Below are positions 1-8,547 of a DNA stretch of 64,000 nt, one piece after another. Numbering within the stretch: position 1 is the first letter of the stretch; each line of letters begins with the position of its first letter. The DNA comes from an uncultured Sulfurimonas sp. (lineage in GTDB: Bacteria; Campylobacterota; Campylobacteria; Campylobacterales; Sulfurimonadaceae): positions 124,001 to 188,000 of the forward strand of contig NZ_OY759725.1 of the NCBI RefSeq assembly GCF_963662755.1, read 5' to 3'. The notes under the pieces are model-generated. The model worked only from the letters and a program-made list of their open reading frames with translations, did not search any database and had not been told where the DNA came from. A program made the translations under genes and the position numbers.

Positions 1-1
1 A

Positions 2-673
2 CTTTCAACTCTTTTAAAAGTCTCAAACTCAGCTATGTTTGGGTTTAAAAAGAGAATAGAAACTTCCCAAATGGCAGTTAGTCTTTTGGGAGTGAATTTT
101 ACTATATCTTTAGCTCTTGGTAGTGCTATTAAAAATCTTGTAGAAACTTCACTTGAACCATACGGTGCAGATTCAGATAAGTTTTTAGAAACTGCTGGTC
201 AAGCTATTATTATGGCATCTAAGTTGGCTTCTGAGATAGATATGGAACTTAGAGATAGACTCCTTCTTCCTACATTTTTACTTGAGACTGGTAAGTTTAT
301 CATAGCTAGAATCATAAAAGAAAAATCTCAAGTAGATGAATTTTACGAAGAAGTAAAAAATAGTACTAATATTGCTCAAATAGAGAAAAAATATGTAGGC
401 GCATCTACTTCTATGATTACAGCAGCTATTTTTGAAAAATGGGGATTGTCACAAACTCTTATAGATGACATAAGATATGTAGATGAACCATTGCATCCAG
501 ATAACCAAAGTTTAATAGTATCTCAAATTATCCATGTAACAAACAAAGTTTGCAATATCGTAGAACCTTTTAAAGAAGAGTCTATAAATGAAGCTTTAGA
601 ATACGCTAGAGCATACTCACTAAAACCAGAAGAATTAGAAAAAATCATAAACGAAATGAAAGAGAAACTCTAA
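2..673 (+). CDS. HDOD-domain signalling protein (5' end outside window)
   Basis: The reading frame is open to the left edge, and the residues before the first in-window ATG (LLKVSNSAMFG) match the HDOD family motif in which a conserved NSA/FG pair precedes a 'qAi.llG' segment. Here that segment is QMAVSLLG. The gene therefore starts upstream and the ATG at position 35 is internal. HDOD domains are catalytically dead relatives of HD phosphohydrolases and usually act in signalling scaffolds. The visible part is helical, without membrane segments. It ends 10 bases before the convergent Sel1-repeat gene. An 8-base inverted repeat (664-671 with 693-700) spans the junction but has a 21-base loop, so it is a poor terminator. 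The family call is fairly sure; the partner and input are unknown. Confidence 0.8.
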   Translation, partial: LSTLLKVSNSAMFGFKKRIETSQMAVSLLGVNFTISLALGSAIKNLVETSLEPYGADSDKFLETAGQAIIMASKLASEIDMELRDRLLLPTFLLETGKFIIARIIKEKSQVDEFYEEVKNSTNIAQIEKKYVGASTSMITAAIFEKWGLSQTLIDDIRYVDEPLHPDNQSLIVSQIIHVTNKVCNIVEPFKEESINEALEYARAYSLKPEELEKIINEMKEKL

Positions 674-683
674 AAAATTTATC

Positions 684-1577
684 TTATAACAAAGAGTTTC
701 GCTCCATAAATCTAGTAGCATCTTGATAGCCTTTGTTATGAGCTTTGTTTAGCCACTCTTTGGCTTTTAATTTATCAACTTTAACCCCGTGTCCATAAAA
801 ATAAAAAACACCAACCTGATAAATGGCTCTTAAAAAACCATTATGAGCGGCGTGCATATACCATTTAAATGCAGTTTTTAAGTTTTTTTCTACTATTGCT
901 CCCTCAGTATATAAATCACCAAATTTACATTGAGCATAATTATTTCCTCCTTTCGCACTTCTCTCAAGCCAAAAGAGTGTTTTAGTAGCATCATAAGGTA
1001 CATATTCAGCTTTATAATACATCATGGCAAGGTTGTATTGCGCTAGTGCATCATCTTGCCATGCTGCTTCTTGAAACCAAAAAAAAGCTTTTTGTAGATT
1101 TTCTTCTACTCCATTTCCAAAGTAATACAATTTAGCAAGGTTATTTTGAGCTATTTTATCTCCACTTTGAGCGGCTTTGTTGTACCAAAAATAAGCTTTT
1201 TTCATATTTGAAGCAGTTGGATTGTTTTCAAAAAAAAGTCCTAAATTTAGTTGTGCCTCAACAAGTCCACTATTTGCCGCTTCTTCATAATACTCTTGTG
1301 CTAAATAAGTATTTTTAGTAGTGGCATAACCATGTTCATACATATAAGCTAGATTGTTTAGAGCTTCTGGATTTCCAAGCATTGCTCCTTTTTTATACCA
1401 CTCAAAAGCTTTAGTATAATCTTTCTTAACTCCATCTCCAGTAAAATAGAGCAACCCAAGACTAAACATTGCACTAGCATTATTTTCCTCAACTTCACTT
1501 AGGTACAACTGCTCTTTTGTAGTTGAGTTTGCACACAAAGAGAGTGAAATTAAAGATGCTAGTATAAAGCGTTTCAT
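684..1577 (-). CDS. Exported Sel1-like repeat protein
   Basis: 297 residues. An N-terminal hydrophobic signal peptide (about residues 1-18, MKRFILASLISLSLCANS) is followed by about seven Sel1-like repeats, each with the pattern A..LG.(L/M)Y..G.GV..D..KA..W..KAA..G. These helical solenoids mediate protein contacts, and in secreted or periplasmic proteins they often sit in envelope assemblies. No catalytic motif is present. It is the last gene of the leftward secretion operon: its start lies 2 bases after the stop of the small exported protein upstream. A role as a periplasmic accessory of the secretion apparatus is inferred from position only. Confidence 0.85.
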   Translation of the reverse strand: MKRFILASLISLSLCANSTTKEQLYLSEVEENNASAMFSLGLLYFTGDGVKKDYTKAFEWYKKGAMLGNPEALNNLAYMYEHGYATTKNTYLAQEYYEEAANSGLVEAQLNLGLFFENNPTASNMKKAYFWYNKAAQSGDKIAQNNLAKLYYFGNGVEENLQKAFFWFQEAAWQDDALAQYNLAMMYYKAEYVPYDATKTLFWLERSAKGGNNYAQCKFGDLYTEGAIVEKNLKTAFKWYMHAAHNGFLRAIYQVGVFYFYGHGVKVDKLKAKEWLNKAHNKGYQDATRFMERNSLL

Positions 1578-1579
1578 AA

Positions 1580-2095
1580 CTATTTTACTTCTTCTTTTGG
1601 TCTGTTTGCATCACACAATATATGATTGTAGTGAGAAAATGCTTCTATTTGCGAATAACACTCCATCCAATCTTTTTGTAAGCCCAAAATATATTCAACT
1701 CTATTCCAAAATAGTTTATGTAAAAAACTATCAGTTTCATAATAGGTTGTTTTATCGTTTTGTGTTGTATAAATTTCTAGTTTTAACTCTTTTATATTTG
1801 AATCTTTAAAAGATTTAGTGCTAAGAACAATATTTTGAACTTCTACATCCATATCTATAAAACCATCTGTAACTCTTTTGCTTACATGAAGGCTAGTCCA
1901 GTTTGTATCTACAATATTTTTATGTTGAGTTGAGAAAAAAACTCTTTTTAGAGAGTTGTATAGTTCTTGCTCATCATCTATGTTAAATGTTTTTGTAGAT
2001 GCACTACTTTTTTTCTCTGCCACTTCTTGAGCTATTAACTCAAAAGTAAGTAAAAATATACTCATACAAAAAACTAAAAAAATTCTATATTTCAT
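1580..2095 (-). CDS. Exported protein of unknown function in secretion operon
   Basis: 171 residues with a cleavable-looking signal peptide (about residues 1-22, ending in LIAQE), then a soluble domain with alternating beta-type segments (residues 45-125) and two cysteines near the C-terminus (WMECYSQ and ILCDANR), which could form a disulphide in the periplasm. I do not recognise the family. Position matters: it lies 8 bases downstream of the LapD-like receptor, where LapG sits in other lap-type loci. It is too small for LapG and I see no Cys-His-Asp protease pattern, so I do not call it LapG. It may be a periplasmic partner of the receptor; this is inference. Confidence 0.6.
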   Translation of the reverse strand: MKYRIFLVFCMSIFLLTFELIAQEVAEKKSSASTKTFNIDDEQELYNSLKRVFFSTQHKNIVDTNWTSLHVSKRVTDGFIDMDVEVQNIVLSTKSFKDSNIKELKLEIYTTQNDKTTYYETDSFLHKLFWNRVEYILGLQKDWMECYSQIEAFSHYNHILCDANRPKEEVK

Positions 2096-2103
2096 CTTAT
2101 TTC

Positions 2104-4191
2104 CTAACTAGAAGTTCCATAAACACCAAGCATCTCAAACGCAAGATAGTCTTGTTTGCTCTTTAGTGAATCACCAATAACTTTAATATCATGCTTTTGT
2201 GAAAAGTCTATTATTTGTTTTACAACATTGTGTTTTGAGCTATCTTTTTTAAAGTCTTGACAAAAGTTTCTATCTATTTTTAAATACGTTGGCATTAATT
2301 CCTCAACACTTTGTAAACTTAAATCTGTTAAGTCGTATTTTTTTATCATGGTTTGCATATTTAACTCTTTGAGTATGCTGTAAAAGTGTTTAAAATCTTC
2401 AAAATTACTAGCTACGCTATAACTAGGAGAAGTAAAGACTATGCTTTTCATAAACTTATTTTCTTTAGATATAGTTTCTAACCAAGATAAAAACAATTTA
2501 TTTGTTATGGTAGATACGGATAAAACCACACATATTTGATGTTCAATCTCTCCAAATTCAATCTGCTCTATAGTTTTTAATATAAGTGCTTTATCAAAAT
2601 CTGCACAAACACCAAGCCTCTCAGCCACAGATATAAATTTTCCAGTTGGTATATTTTCAAAGGTAAAACCATCGATAATTAGAGGTGATATTTCTTGCAT
2701 CAGTGTTTTAGGTTCATCACCAAATTCAACCGTATCATGAAGATACTGTAGTACAAAATCATTTCTTTTTATGATATCTTGGATGCTTCCTTCTAGTTTT
2801 TTCATAGATTCAGCTTGTTGTTTAAAATCAACTATATGATAAAACTTTGTTTTTTGAGCAATCGCAACATCAAAAGCATCTTGAGCATTTTGAATATTTG
2901 ATTCTATAGTTCCATACTGATCAAAAGCAATAGCACCATAATAAACTACATGGTCAAAAAAGTAATATTTATCTACAAGTTTTTCAACTATTTTAATTAT
3001 TTCATCTAAAAAACTCTCTATTTTTTGTACATTTTTTTCATACAAAATCATTGAAAATTCTCCACCGAAAAATCTATAAACATTACCATCTCTATCTCTT
3101 GAAGTATTTAGATAGTGCTGTATTGTTTTTGCAAAATCTTCTATAAGCGAGTTAACTATTTCAGAGCCATGATTTTTAGTAAATAGACCGATTTTATCTA
3201 TTTTAAAATATATTACATAGCCCTCTTTATTGGAGATAAACATATATTTTAAATCACTTTCAAATGATTTTTTGTTTGGTAATCCAGTTAAATCATCACT
3301 TCTTTCTTTTTGATAAATTATATCTCTACTAACAGTTAAATCATTTGTTGTATTTATAAATTTTTTACCAAGTTCAATAGTATTTACACTTAAGTTATTT
3401 AACTCTTTAAAGTTAGTTTTAATTTCATCAAAAGGAAGTACCTTTCCTTGTACAATATTTTGAAGATAATCATTTAAGTTGTTCATAGAATTTTTAAAAC
3501 TTCGGTATATAACAAAATTAAAAAGTAAATAAGCAAAGATAGTGATTGTTAAAAGAAGTATGCCAAGCCAGAGCATAAACAAGTTTAGCTTAGCATCTAC
3601 AAATTCTTTATTTATGGCATCTCTATAGTCTAAAAATAGAGAAAAATTTTCTTTATCTATCTTTTTGTAAGTGGTATTTTTTTCACTTTCATTTGAAGTT
3701 AAGACAGTTGTTTTAAGTTCAAAAGGAACTAAAAAATCTTTTATAACGCTATCTTTTATAGCTTGAAATTTTATATCTATACTTTGTAAATCTTTTTTAT
3801 CTTTAGCTAAGATAATGCTATGCAAACCTGAAGTGTTGGTGATTATTTCTCCCATACTAGCATCTATTGTTACATCACTAACAAACCAATCACTACCTCT
3901 AAGAAAAGTTTTCTCAAGCAGTGCTTCATCACTAAAATTATAATTTTTTAATTCTAGCTTTGCATCTTTTAAAGGAGTCGTTTTTTGTAAAAAATAGACT
4001 GTACTTTTAAATAAATCAAGCTTGTTTTGTTTAACTGACTCATCAGCTATTTGTAAAAGTTTTGATATCAATACATTTTCATTTTGAGTGATTTTTTCTT
4101 GTTCTTCATTAATTATATAATCAGAATATATACTTGATGAAGCAGTAAAAATACTAATCAAAAAAGCGATGATGTATATCAAAGTTTTCAT
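2104..4191 (-). CDS. LapD-like inner-membrane receptor with degenerate GGDEF and EAL domains
   Basis: 695 residues. Transmembrane helix 1 (about 5-20), a periplasmic LapD/MoxY-type domain (21-205), helix 2 (about 206-230), a HAMP-like linker, a GGDEF-family domain (about 295-440) and an EAL-family domain (about 465-695). The GGDEF signature is replaced by R-F-F-G-G-E-F near residue 375, like the RGGEF form I recall in LapD. The EAL motif is replaced by QEISP, although the downstream AERLG block is kept. Both domains should be catalytically inactive, so the protein should bind c-di-GMP rather than make or cut it. In Pseudomonas, LapD sequesters the protease LapG and so keeps a giant adhesin on the surface. 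The start overlaps the stop of the TolC-SPOR gene by one base. No LapG is visible nearby. Confidence 0.82.
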   Translation of the reverse strand: MKTLIYIIAFLISIFTASSSIYSDYIINEEQEKITQNENVLISKLLQIADESVKQNKLDLFKSTVYFLQKTTPLKDAKLELKNYNFSDEALLEKTFLRGSDWFVSDVTIDASMGEIITNTSGLHSIILAKDKKDLQSIDIKFQAIKDSVIKDFLVPFELKTTVLTSNESEKNTTYKKIDKENFSLFLDYRDAINKEFVDAKLNLFMLWLGILLLTITIFAYLLFNFVIYRSFKNSMNNLNDYLQNIVQGKVLPFDEIKTNFKELNNLSVNTIELGKKFINTTNDLTVSRDIIYQKERSDDLTGLPNKKSFESDLKYMFISNKEGYVIYFKIDKIGLFTKNHGSEIVNSLIEDFAKTIQHYLNTSRDRDGNVYRFFGGEFSMILYEKNVQKIESFLDEIIKIVEKLVDKYYFFDHVVYYGAIAFDQYGTIESNIQNAQDAFDVAIAQKTKFYHIVDFKQQAESMKKLEGSIQDIIKRNDFVLQYLHDTVEFGDEPKTLMQEISPLIIDGFTFENIPTGKFISVAERLGVCADFDKALILKTIEQIEFGEIEHQICVVLSVSTITNKLFLSWLETISKENKFMKSIVFTSPSYSVASNFEDFKHFYSILKELNMQTMIKKYDLTDLSLQSVEELMPTYLKIDRNFCQDFKKDSSKHNVVKQIIDFSQKHDIKVIGDSLKSKQDYLAFEMLGVYGTSS

Positions 4192-6764
4192 TATTTATTG
4201 AACTTCCTATATAGCTTCTGTTTTGAAGAGATTTTCTCTATAACTGGCATATACTCTGTTTTGATATCTCCAAGAGAATCTAAAGCTTTACTTGCATCTT
4301 CGTATGTAGGATAAACACCCATCATTAACTTAATCCATTTCTTATCTTCACCAAAGTAAAAGACAAAACTCTCTTTTTCAATCTTTGCATCTTCTAGTAT
4401 TTTTCCAGCTGTTTGCATGGAAGAGAGAGTTGTTATATTTATAGTAAAACTATCTTGTGGTGCTAAAAGAAACCTCTCTTTAAAGGCTTTATCTGTTTGA
4501 AAAACCATCTCTTTTTCAGCCAATAATTTTTTATATTTTTCTAGTTCTTTTATATCAACAAACATTAATTTTGCAAAATCATCAAAACTTTTTTGAACAA
4601 TTTTAATAGACTCAATTTTAGCTTTTTTATCACTTGGTAATTCTAACTGTTCTAAAGATAATTTAGCTTCTTCTTTGCTTTTATAGATGCCATAAGCTAT
4701 ATTAGTTTGAATCTTTTTATCTTTATAAAATTGATATATAAAAGAGTTCTCTTGAATTTTTAGTTTATCTATCATTTTAAGAGCGTTTATAGAGTTGTCA
4801 AACTTAGAAATAACAATAGTATAACTATCTGAATCTTCAAGTAAAAAGTTCTCATGAAAAGACAAGATGCCATCAAGCATTGTTTTTTCATCTATTATTT
4901 CTTTTTCAAAACTCTCTACATTTTTTTGATCTTCTTGTTTATAAACTAAAGTTGTGTTTTTATCTACTATGCTTAAGTTATTGTCCATAATGACGTACTC
5001 TGTTTTTTCTTTAGCTTTAGTGTAGTTTATTCTATAGTTTGATTTAGCCAAATTAAGATAGTTTTCACTCTCTATATCTATATAAAAATAATCCAACAAC
5101 TCTCCAGAAAGGCTTAGTATCTCAAAGTAATCTTTCATACTGTTTTGTTGATTTTGTATATAACTAAGTTGTGCTGAATTTAATTGTCTTTGAGCTTCAA
5201 GAAGAACATATAAATCCTGTTGTCCGTTTCTAAAACTCTCCCAGTAAGAATCAACCATGCTCTTAGAAGCTTCTACCTCTTTTAAAGAGTTATTCATGTT
5301 ATCTTGAAGAGATGTAAGGGATGTATGAAACTTCTCCAATCCCCATTTTATTCTTCTTACTTCAGATTTTTTATCATAGATTTTTTCTTTAATTTCAGAA
5401 AAAGCATTTAAGTATCTTTTTTCATCTCTTCCACCATTATAAAGGTTGTAGTTAAGCAGTACTTTTGCATAAAATCTTTCTTGATTTTCTTCAACATTTT
5501 CTTTATAAGTCATTTTTTCAGCACCAGCAACAAAATCAACTGTAGGTTTAAAAGCGGCCTTTATTTTTTGAAGATTGTATTTATTGCTCAATATTTTGTA
5601 GTCTATAGCTCTGAGCGTAGAATTTTTTTGCAGAGCACTCTCTAGCATAGTATCAAAATCTTTAAGCTTTATTTCTATTATTTTTTCATGCGGATATTTA
5701 TCTTCAAATGACTCACCAACTATATATTCAAAATATTCTAGTGCGTTCATATAGATTGAGTTTGTTTTTGAAGATTGTGTTTTAGCATTTGAAATACTTG
5801 CTTCAATATTGCTAAGTTCTCCAACACTTAAAGCACCAGCGTCATATCTCGCTTTTACAATAGTAAATATTTTTTCTAACTCTTTTATATTGCTATCACT
5901 TGCTTCAAGAGACTCTCTAGAAAACAATACATCTACATAAGAAATAATTGCATTTTTTATTTCACTCTCTAAGATTTTTGTGTATTCAACTTTTGAGAGC
6001 AGATAAAGAGCTCTTAATTTTTCTACATTATTTTTTGTTTCACCACCTGCATAGATGTTTTGAGATAGTTTTAAAGAATAGACTTCATCACGATAATATT
6101 TAGAATCATATATGCTAAGTCCATTTTTTTTATCGTCAGCATCTAGCTGTGTCTTTGTAAGAGTATATGAAGCATCAACAGATGGATAATAATTAGCGTA
6201 AGCTATATCAATATCTCCCTTTGCTTGTATCATCTTCTCTCTTGAAGCTTTTACCTTATGACTTGCAGAAATGGTTTGAAGCACTACATCTATTAAATCA
6301 ACTTTTTGAAACTCTTTAGCATCTAAGTCATTGCTGATATTTTTATCATTTATTTCATCGCTTATTGCAATACTTTCATAACTTTGTTTTACTTCTTTTA
6401 GTTTAGTCGTATCTGAAAATACTTCATCATCTGCATCGAAACTCAGTAAAAAAACGCCTTCAGTCGCAAAGTTTATTTTCTTTGATTCTTTAGCATCTGG
6501 TATTATTTTTTTAACTTCTATAAGAACTGATTCAAAAGAGTTTGCATCTATATTTACCAAGTATTGATTGTAATCATTGCCTTTGAGGGTTAAAATTTCA
6601 TACTCTGATGGTAATTTTTTAATATTATCAGAAGCTTCTTTTATGGAGCTATAAGATAGTAAATTAATGATTTTTTTATCAGGATTTACTTGTGAAGAAT
6701 TAACTTCTTTTGCATAAGATGCCAAAGAAAGTAAAACAAACATTAGAGTTATTATTTTTTTCAC
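4191..6764 (-). CDS. TolC-family outer-membrane channel fused to SPOR-like domains
   Basis: 857 residues, roughly twice the usual TolC length. Signal peptide (1-18), an N-terminal extension of about 130 residues, then a TolC/LapE-type domain (about 155-575) with the long alpha-helical repeats and short beta segments of that family. The C-terminal 250 residues hold two SPOR-like modules (about 640-720 and 770-850), each with a pattern like F.I.I..... A....D/K and a second Y.....A...L half. SPOR domains bind denuded glycan strands of peptidoglycan. The protein should be the outer-membrane exit of the type I system encoded upstream, with anchoring to the cell wall. The fusion architecture is the unusual feature. 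It is followed at once by the LapD-like gene. Confidence 0.85.
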   Translation of the reverse strand: MKKIITLMFVLLSLASYAKEVNSSQVNPDKKIINLLSYSSIKEASDNIKKLPSEYEILTLKGNDYNQYLVNIDANSFESVLIEVKKIIPDAKESKKINFATEGVFLLSFDADDEVFSDTTKLKEVKQSYESIAISDEINDKNISNDLDAKEFQKVDLIDVVLQTISASHKVKASREKMIQAKGDIDIAYANYYPSVDASYTLTKTQLDADDKKNGLSIYDSKYYRDEVYSLKLSQNIYAGGETKNNVEKLRALYLLSKVEYTKILESEIKNAIISYVDVLFSRESLEASDSNIKELEKIFTIVKARYDAGALSVGELSNIEASISNAKTQSSKTNSIYMNALEYFEYIVGESFEDKYPHEKIIEIKLKDFDTMLESALQKNSTLRAIDYKILSNKYNLQKIKAAFKPTVDFVAGAEKMTYKENVEENQERFYAKVLLNYNLYNGGRDEKRYLNAFSEIKEKIYDKKSEVRRIKWGLEKFHTSLTSLQDNMNNSLKEVEASKSMVDSYWESFRNGQQDLYVLLEAQRQLNSAQLSYIQNQQNSMKDYFEILSLSGELLDYFYIDIESENYLNLAKSNYRINYTKAKEKTEYVIMDNNLSIVDKNTTLVYKQEDQKNVESFEKEIIDEKTMLDGILSFHENFLLEDSDSYTIVISKFDNSINALKMIDKLKIQENSFIYQFYKDKKIQTNIAYGIYKSKEEAKLSLEQLELPSDKKAKIESIKIVQKSFDDFAKLMFVDIKELEKYKKLLAEKEMVFQTDKAFKERFLLAPQDSFTINITTLSSMQTAGKILEDAKIEKESFVFYFGEDKKWIKLMMGVYPTYEDASKALDSLGDIKTEYMPVIEKISSKQKLYRKFNK

Positions 6765-6792
6765 TTTAAATTATCCTTTTTTAAAAACTTCA

Positions 6793-7437
6793 TTATTTCT
6801 TTTTGTTTATAACTATAACAGCATAACCAGACTCATGCTCTATCAAGTTATCTTGTGGAATTTTATCTTTCAGTCTAACTACTACATCATCATTATTGTA
6901 GTTCTTTTTGCGAATCATATTTCTTATATTTATAATTCTTGAAAGTGCTAACTGTTTTGCTACAGATGCACTGATTTGATTTCTTGGTTCTTCTATGTAA
7001 ATAGAAACATAGTGACCAAAAAATTTCTCTTTAGCTTTTGTTAAAAATGTGTCGATATCTCCAATACTTTTCATGTCTAAGATAACTTCATTGTCCAAAT
7101 ATTTAACCACCATCCACTCTTCATGAATGATATTTTCTTGTTTTTGAAAATCATTTTTAGCATTACTATAATCTGCTCCAGCAGATGGGAATATTTTCTC
7201 TTCCATAGCAGTTTGTTTAATTTTAACTTCTGTTTGAGCTTCACTTTCTATAGGTTTTATAGGGTCTTTTGTAATTGGAACTGTTCCTGTATAAGAAATT
7301 TTATATCTAAATTGCGAGTAGTGGGTAATATTTATAATAAGCACCAACATAAACATTAAAACAACCATAATAACCGAAGCAAAAAGATCTACAAATCCAG
7401 GCCATGGGTTAAATGGTTCTACTCTTTTTTTAGCCAT
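6793..7437 (-). CDS. MotB/ExbD/OmpA-like membrane protein
   Basis: 214 residues with one N-terminal transmembrane helix (about 15-38). Before and within it is the sequence NPWPGFVDLF, which matches the MotB/ExbD/TolR pattern where an aspartate at the start of the helix carries protons or sodium. The periplasmic part ends in an OmpA-like fold (about 105-214) in which the LALSR helix is visible. The usual peptidoglycan-binding aspartate upstream of it is not evident, so binding may be weak or altered. It lies 3 bases downstream of the MotA/TolQ-like gene, as expected for a channel pair. A role in energising secretion or surface retention is inferred. Confidence 0.75.
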   Translation of the reverse strand: MAKKRVEPFNPWPGFVDLFASVIMVVLMFMLVLIINITHYSQFRYKISYTGTVPITKDPIKPIESEAQTEVKIKQTAMEEKIFPSAGADYSNAKNDFQKQENIIHEEWMVVKYLDNEVILDMKSIGDIDTFLTKAKEKFFGHYVSIYIEEPRNQISASVAKQLALSRIINIRNMIRKKNYNNDDVVVRLKDKIPQDNLIEHESGYAVIVINKKK

Positions 7438-7440
7438 ATA

Positions 7441-8532
7441 TTAAGCCTTAAGCTCTTTATCTAGTTTTTTAAGAAGTTGGCTTAAGAGTTCATTGTTTTT
7501 CTCTTGTAATTCAAGCATTGCTTTGATACTTCTTCCAGAATTAACAGTAGATGCTGATAAGTCTTCTATGGAGCTAACTAGAGATGATGAACTTTGATAG
7601 CTACTAATATTTAAATCTTTTATACCAGCAGAAATATTTTCAAGTGCCGCCATTTCATCTTTTGCAGCTTTTGATTCTCCATCTATACTTTGAGATAAAA
7701 CTTTTAAAATGTTTTCATTTGCTTTATTAGACTCTTCCATACTACTTGAAAATTTATTTATTTTGTCTGTAAAAACTTCCATTATCTGAGACATTGAGCT
7801 ACCACTTGCACTTGTAACTGAGCCATCTGCTGCATTAACAGGAGATTCTATAATCAAAGAACTGATCCAATCTTGAACATCTTCTATAAAGTTAGTTTGA
7901 TTTTTTTCTAAAATATAACCTTTAAGGCTAAGTATAATAGCAGATGCAACACCAAACAATGAAGACCCAAAACCTACAGACATTCCACCAATAGGACCAT
8001 TTAACCTATTCATAACTTCACCTATATTTACATCACCTTGTAAAGATAAAATAATTGCTCCCATGTCATTTAAAGCAATAAGTAGTCCTGAAAATGTTCC
8101 AAGAAGACCTATCATCAAACACATACTAACAAAAAATCCTATAAAACTTTTTTGATTTATAAATTTTTCTTCAAGCCAGTTAGTAACTTCCGCTGCTTCT
8201 GAATGAGTAAAGTATATATTTTGATGAGAAGCTCGTTGTGCAAACATTTTAGAAACATTTTCTGGAAATATTTTATCTATACCATTTAGATAAAACTCTA
8301 GTGAGCCACCTTTTTTATAGCGGATTACAGCAAATGTTCCAGTAAGCATTACAAGTTCAAAAGTAGCTTTAAAAATCACTACAAGACCAATTGATAAGGT
8401 TGTTAATACAGCTATATTAAAAGTTAAAGTAGTTATAAAAAAATCATAAAGTAACGATAAGTTTGAATAAACAATAAAAAATATAAACAGCCATAAGATT
8501 CCATAAACTTTTAATATTCGTAATCTACGCAT
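7441..8532 (-). CDS. MotA/TolQ/ExbB-like channel protein with cytoplasmic coiled tail
   Basis: 363 residues. Hydrophobic segments at about 8-25, 35-65, 126-153 and 178-210. The family blocks GLLGTFSGL and GFGSSLFGVASAII match the conserved TM3 and TM4 regions of the TolQ/ExbB/MotA proton-channel family. The last 120 residues are a Ser/Lys/Glu-rich predicted coiled coil (about 245-360), longer than in TolQ or ExbB. The start has a GAGGA ribosome site 8 bases upstream. Together with the MotB-like gene that follows it should form a 5:2-type ion-driven motor. Its place between type I secretion genes is unusual. Confidence 0.8.
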   Translation of the reverse strand: MRRLRILKVYGILWLFIFFIVYSNLSLLYDFFITTLTFNIAVLTTLSIGLVVIFKATFELVMLTGTFAVIRYKKGGSLEFYLNGIDKIFPENVSKMFAQRASHQNIYFTHSEAAEVTNWLEEKFINQKSFIGFFVSMCLMIGLLGTFSGLLIALNDMGAIILSLQGDVNIGEVMNRLNGPIGGMSVGFGSSLFGVASAIILSLKGYILEKNQTNFIEDVQDWISSLIIESPVNAADGSVTSASGSSMSQIMEVFTDKINKFSSSMEESNKANENILKVLSQSIDGESKAAKDEMAALENISAGIKDLNISSYQSSSSLVSSIEDLSASTVNSGRSIKAMLELQEKNNELLSQLLKKLDKELKA

Positions 8533-8547
8533 CCTAGGGTATCCTCT

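Noticed and set aside
664..700. Bidirectional terminator between the HDOD and Sel1 genes.
   Set aside because: Arms of 8 bases pair, but the loop is 21 bases and the stem is inside coding sequence on both sides.
1580..2095. LapG protease in the receptor-adjacent position.
   Set aside because: Only 171 residues, and no Cys-His-Asp triad pattern of transglutaminase-like proteases.
6793..8532. ZorA/ZorB-like anti-phage motor (Zorya).
   Set aside because: The tail is short, no ZorC, ZorD or ZorE is encoded nearby, and the genes lie within a secretion operon.
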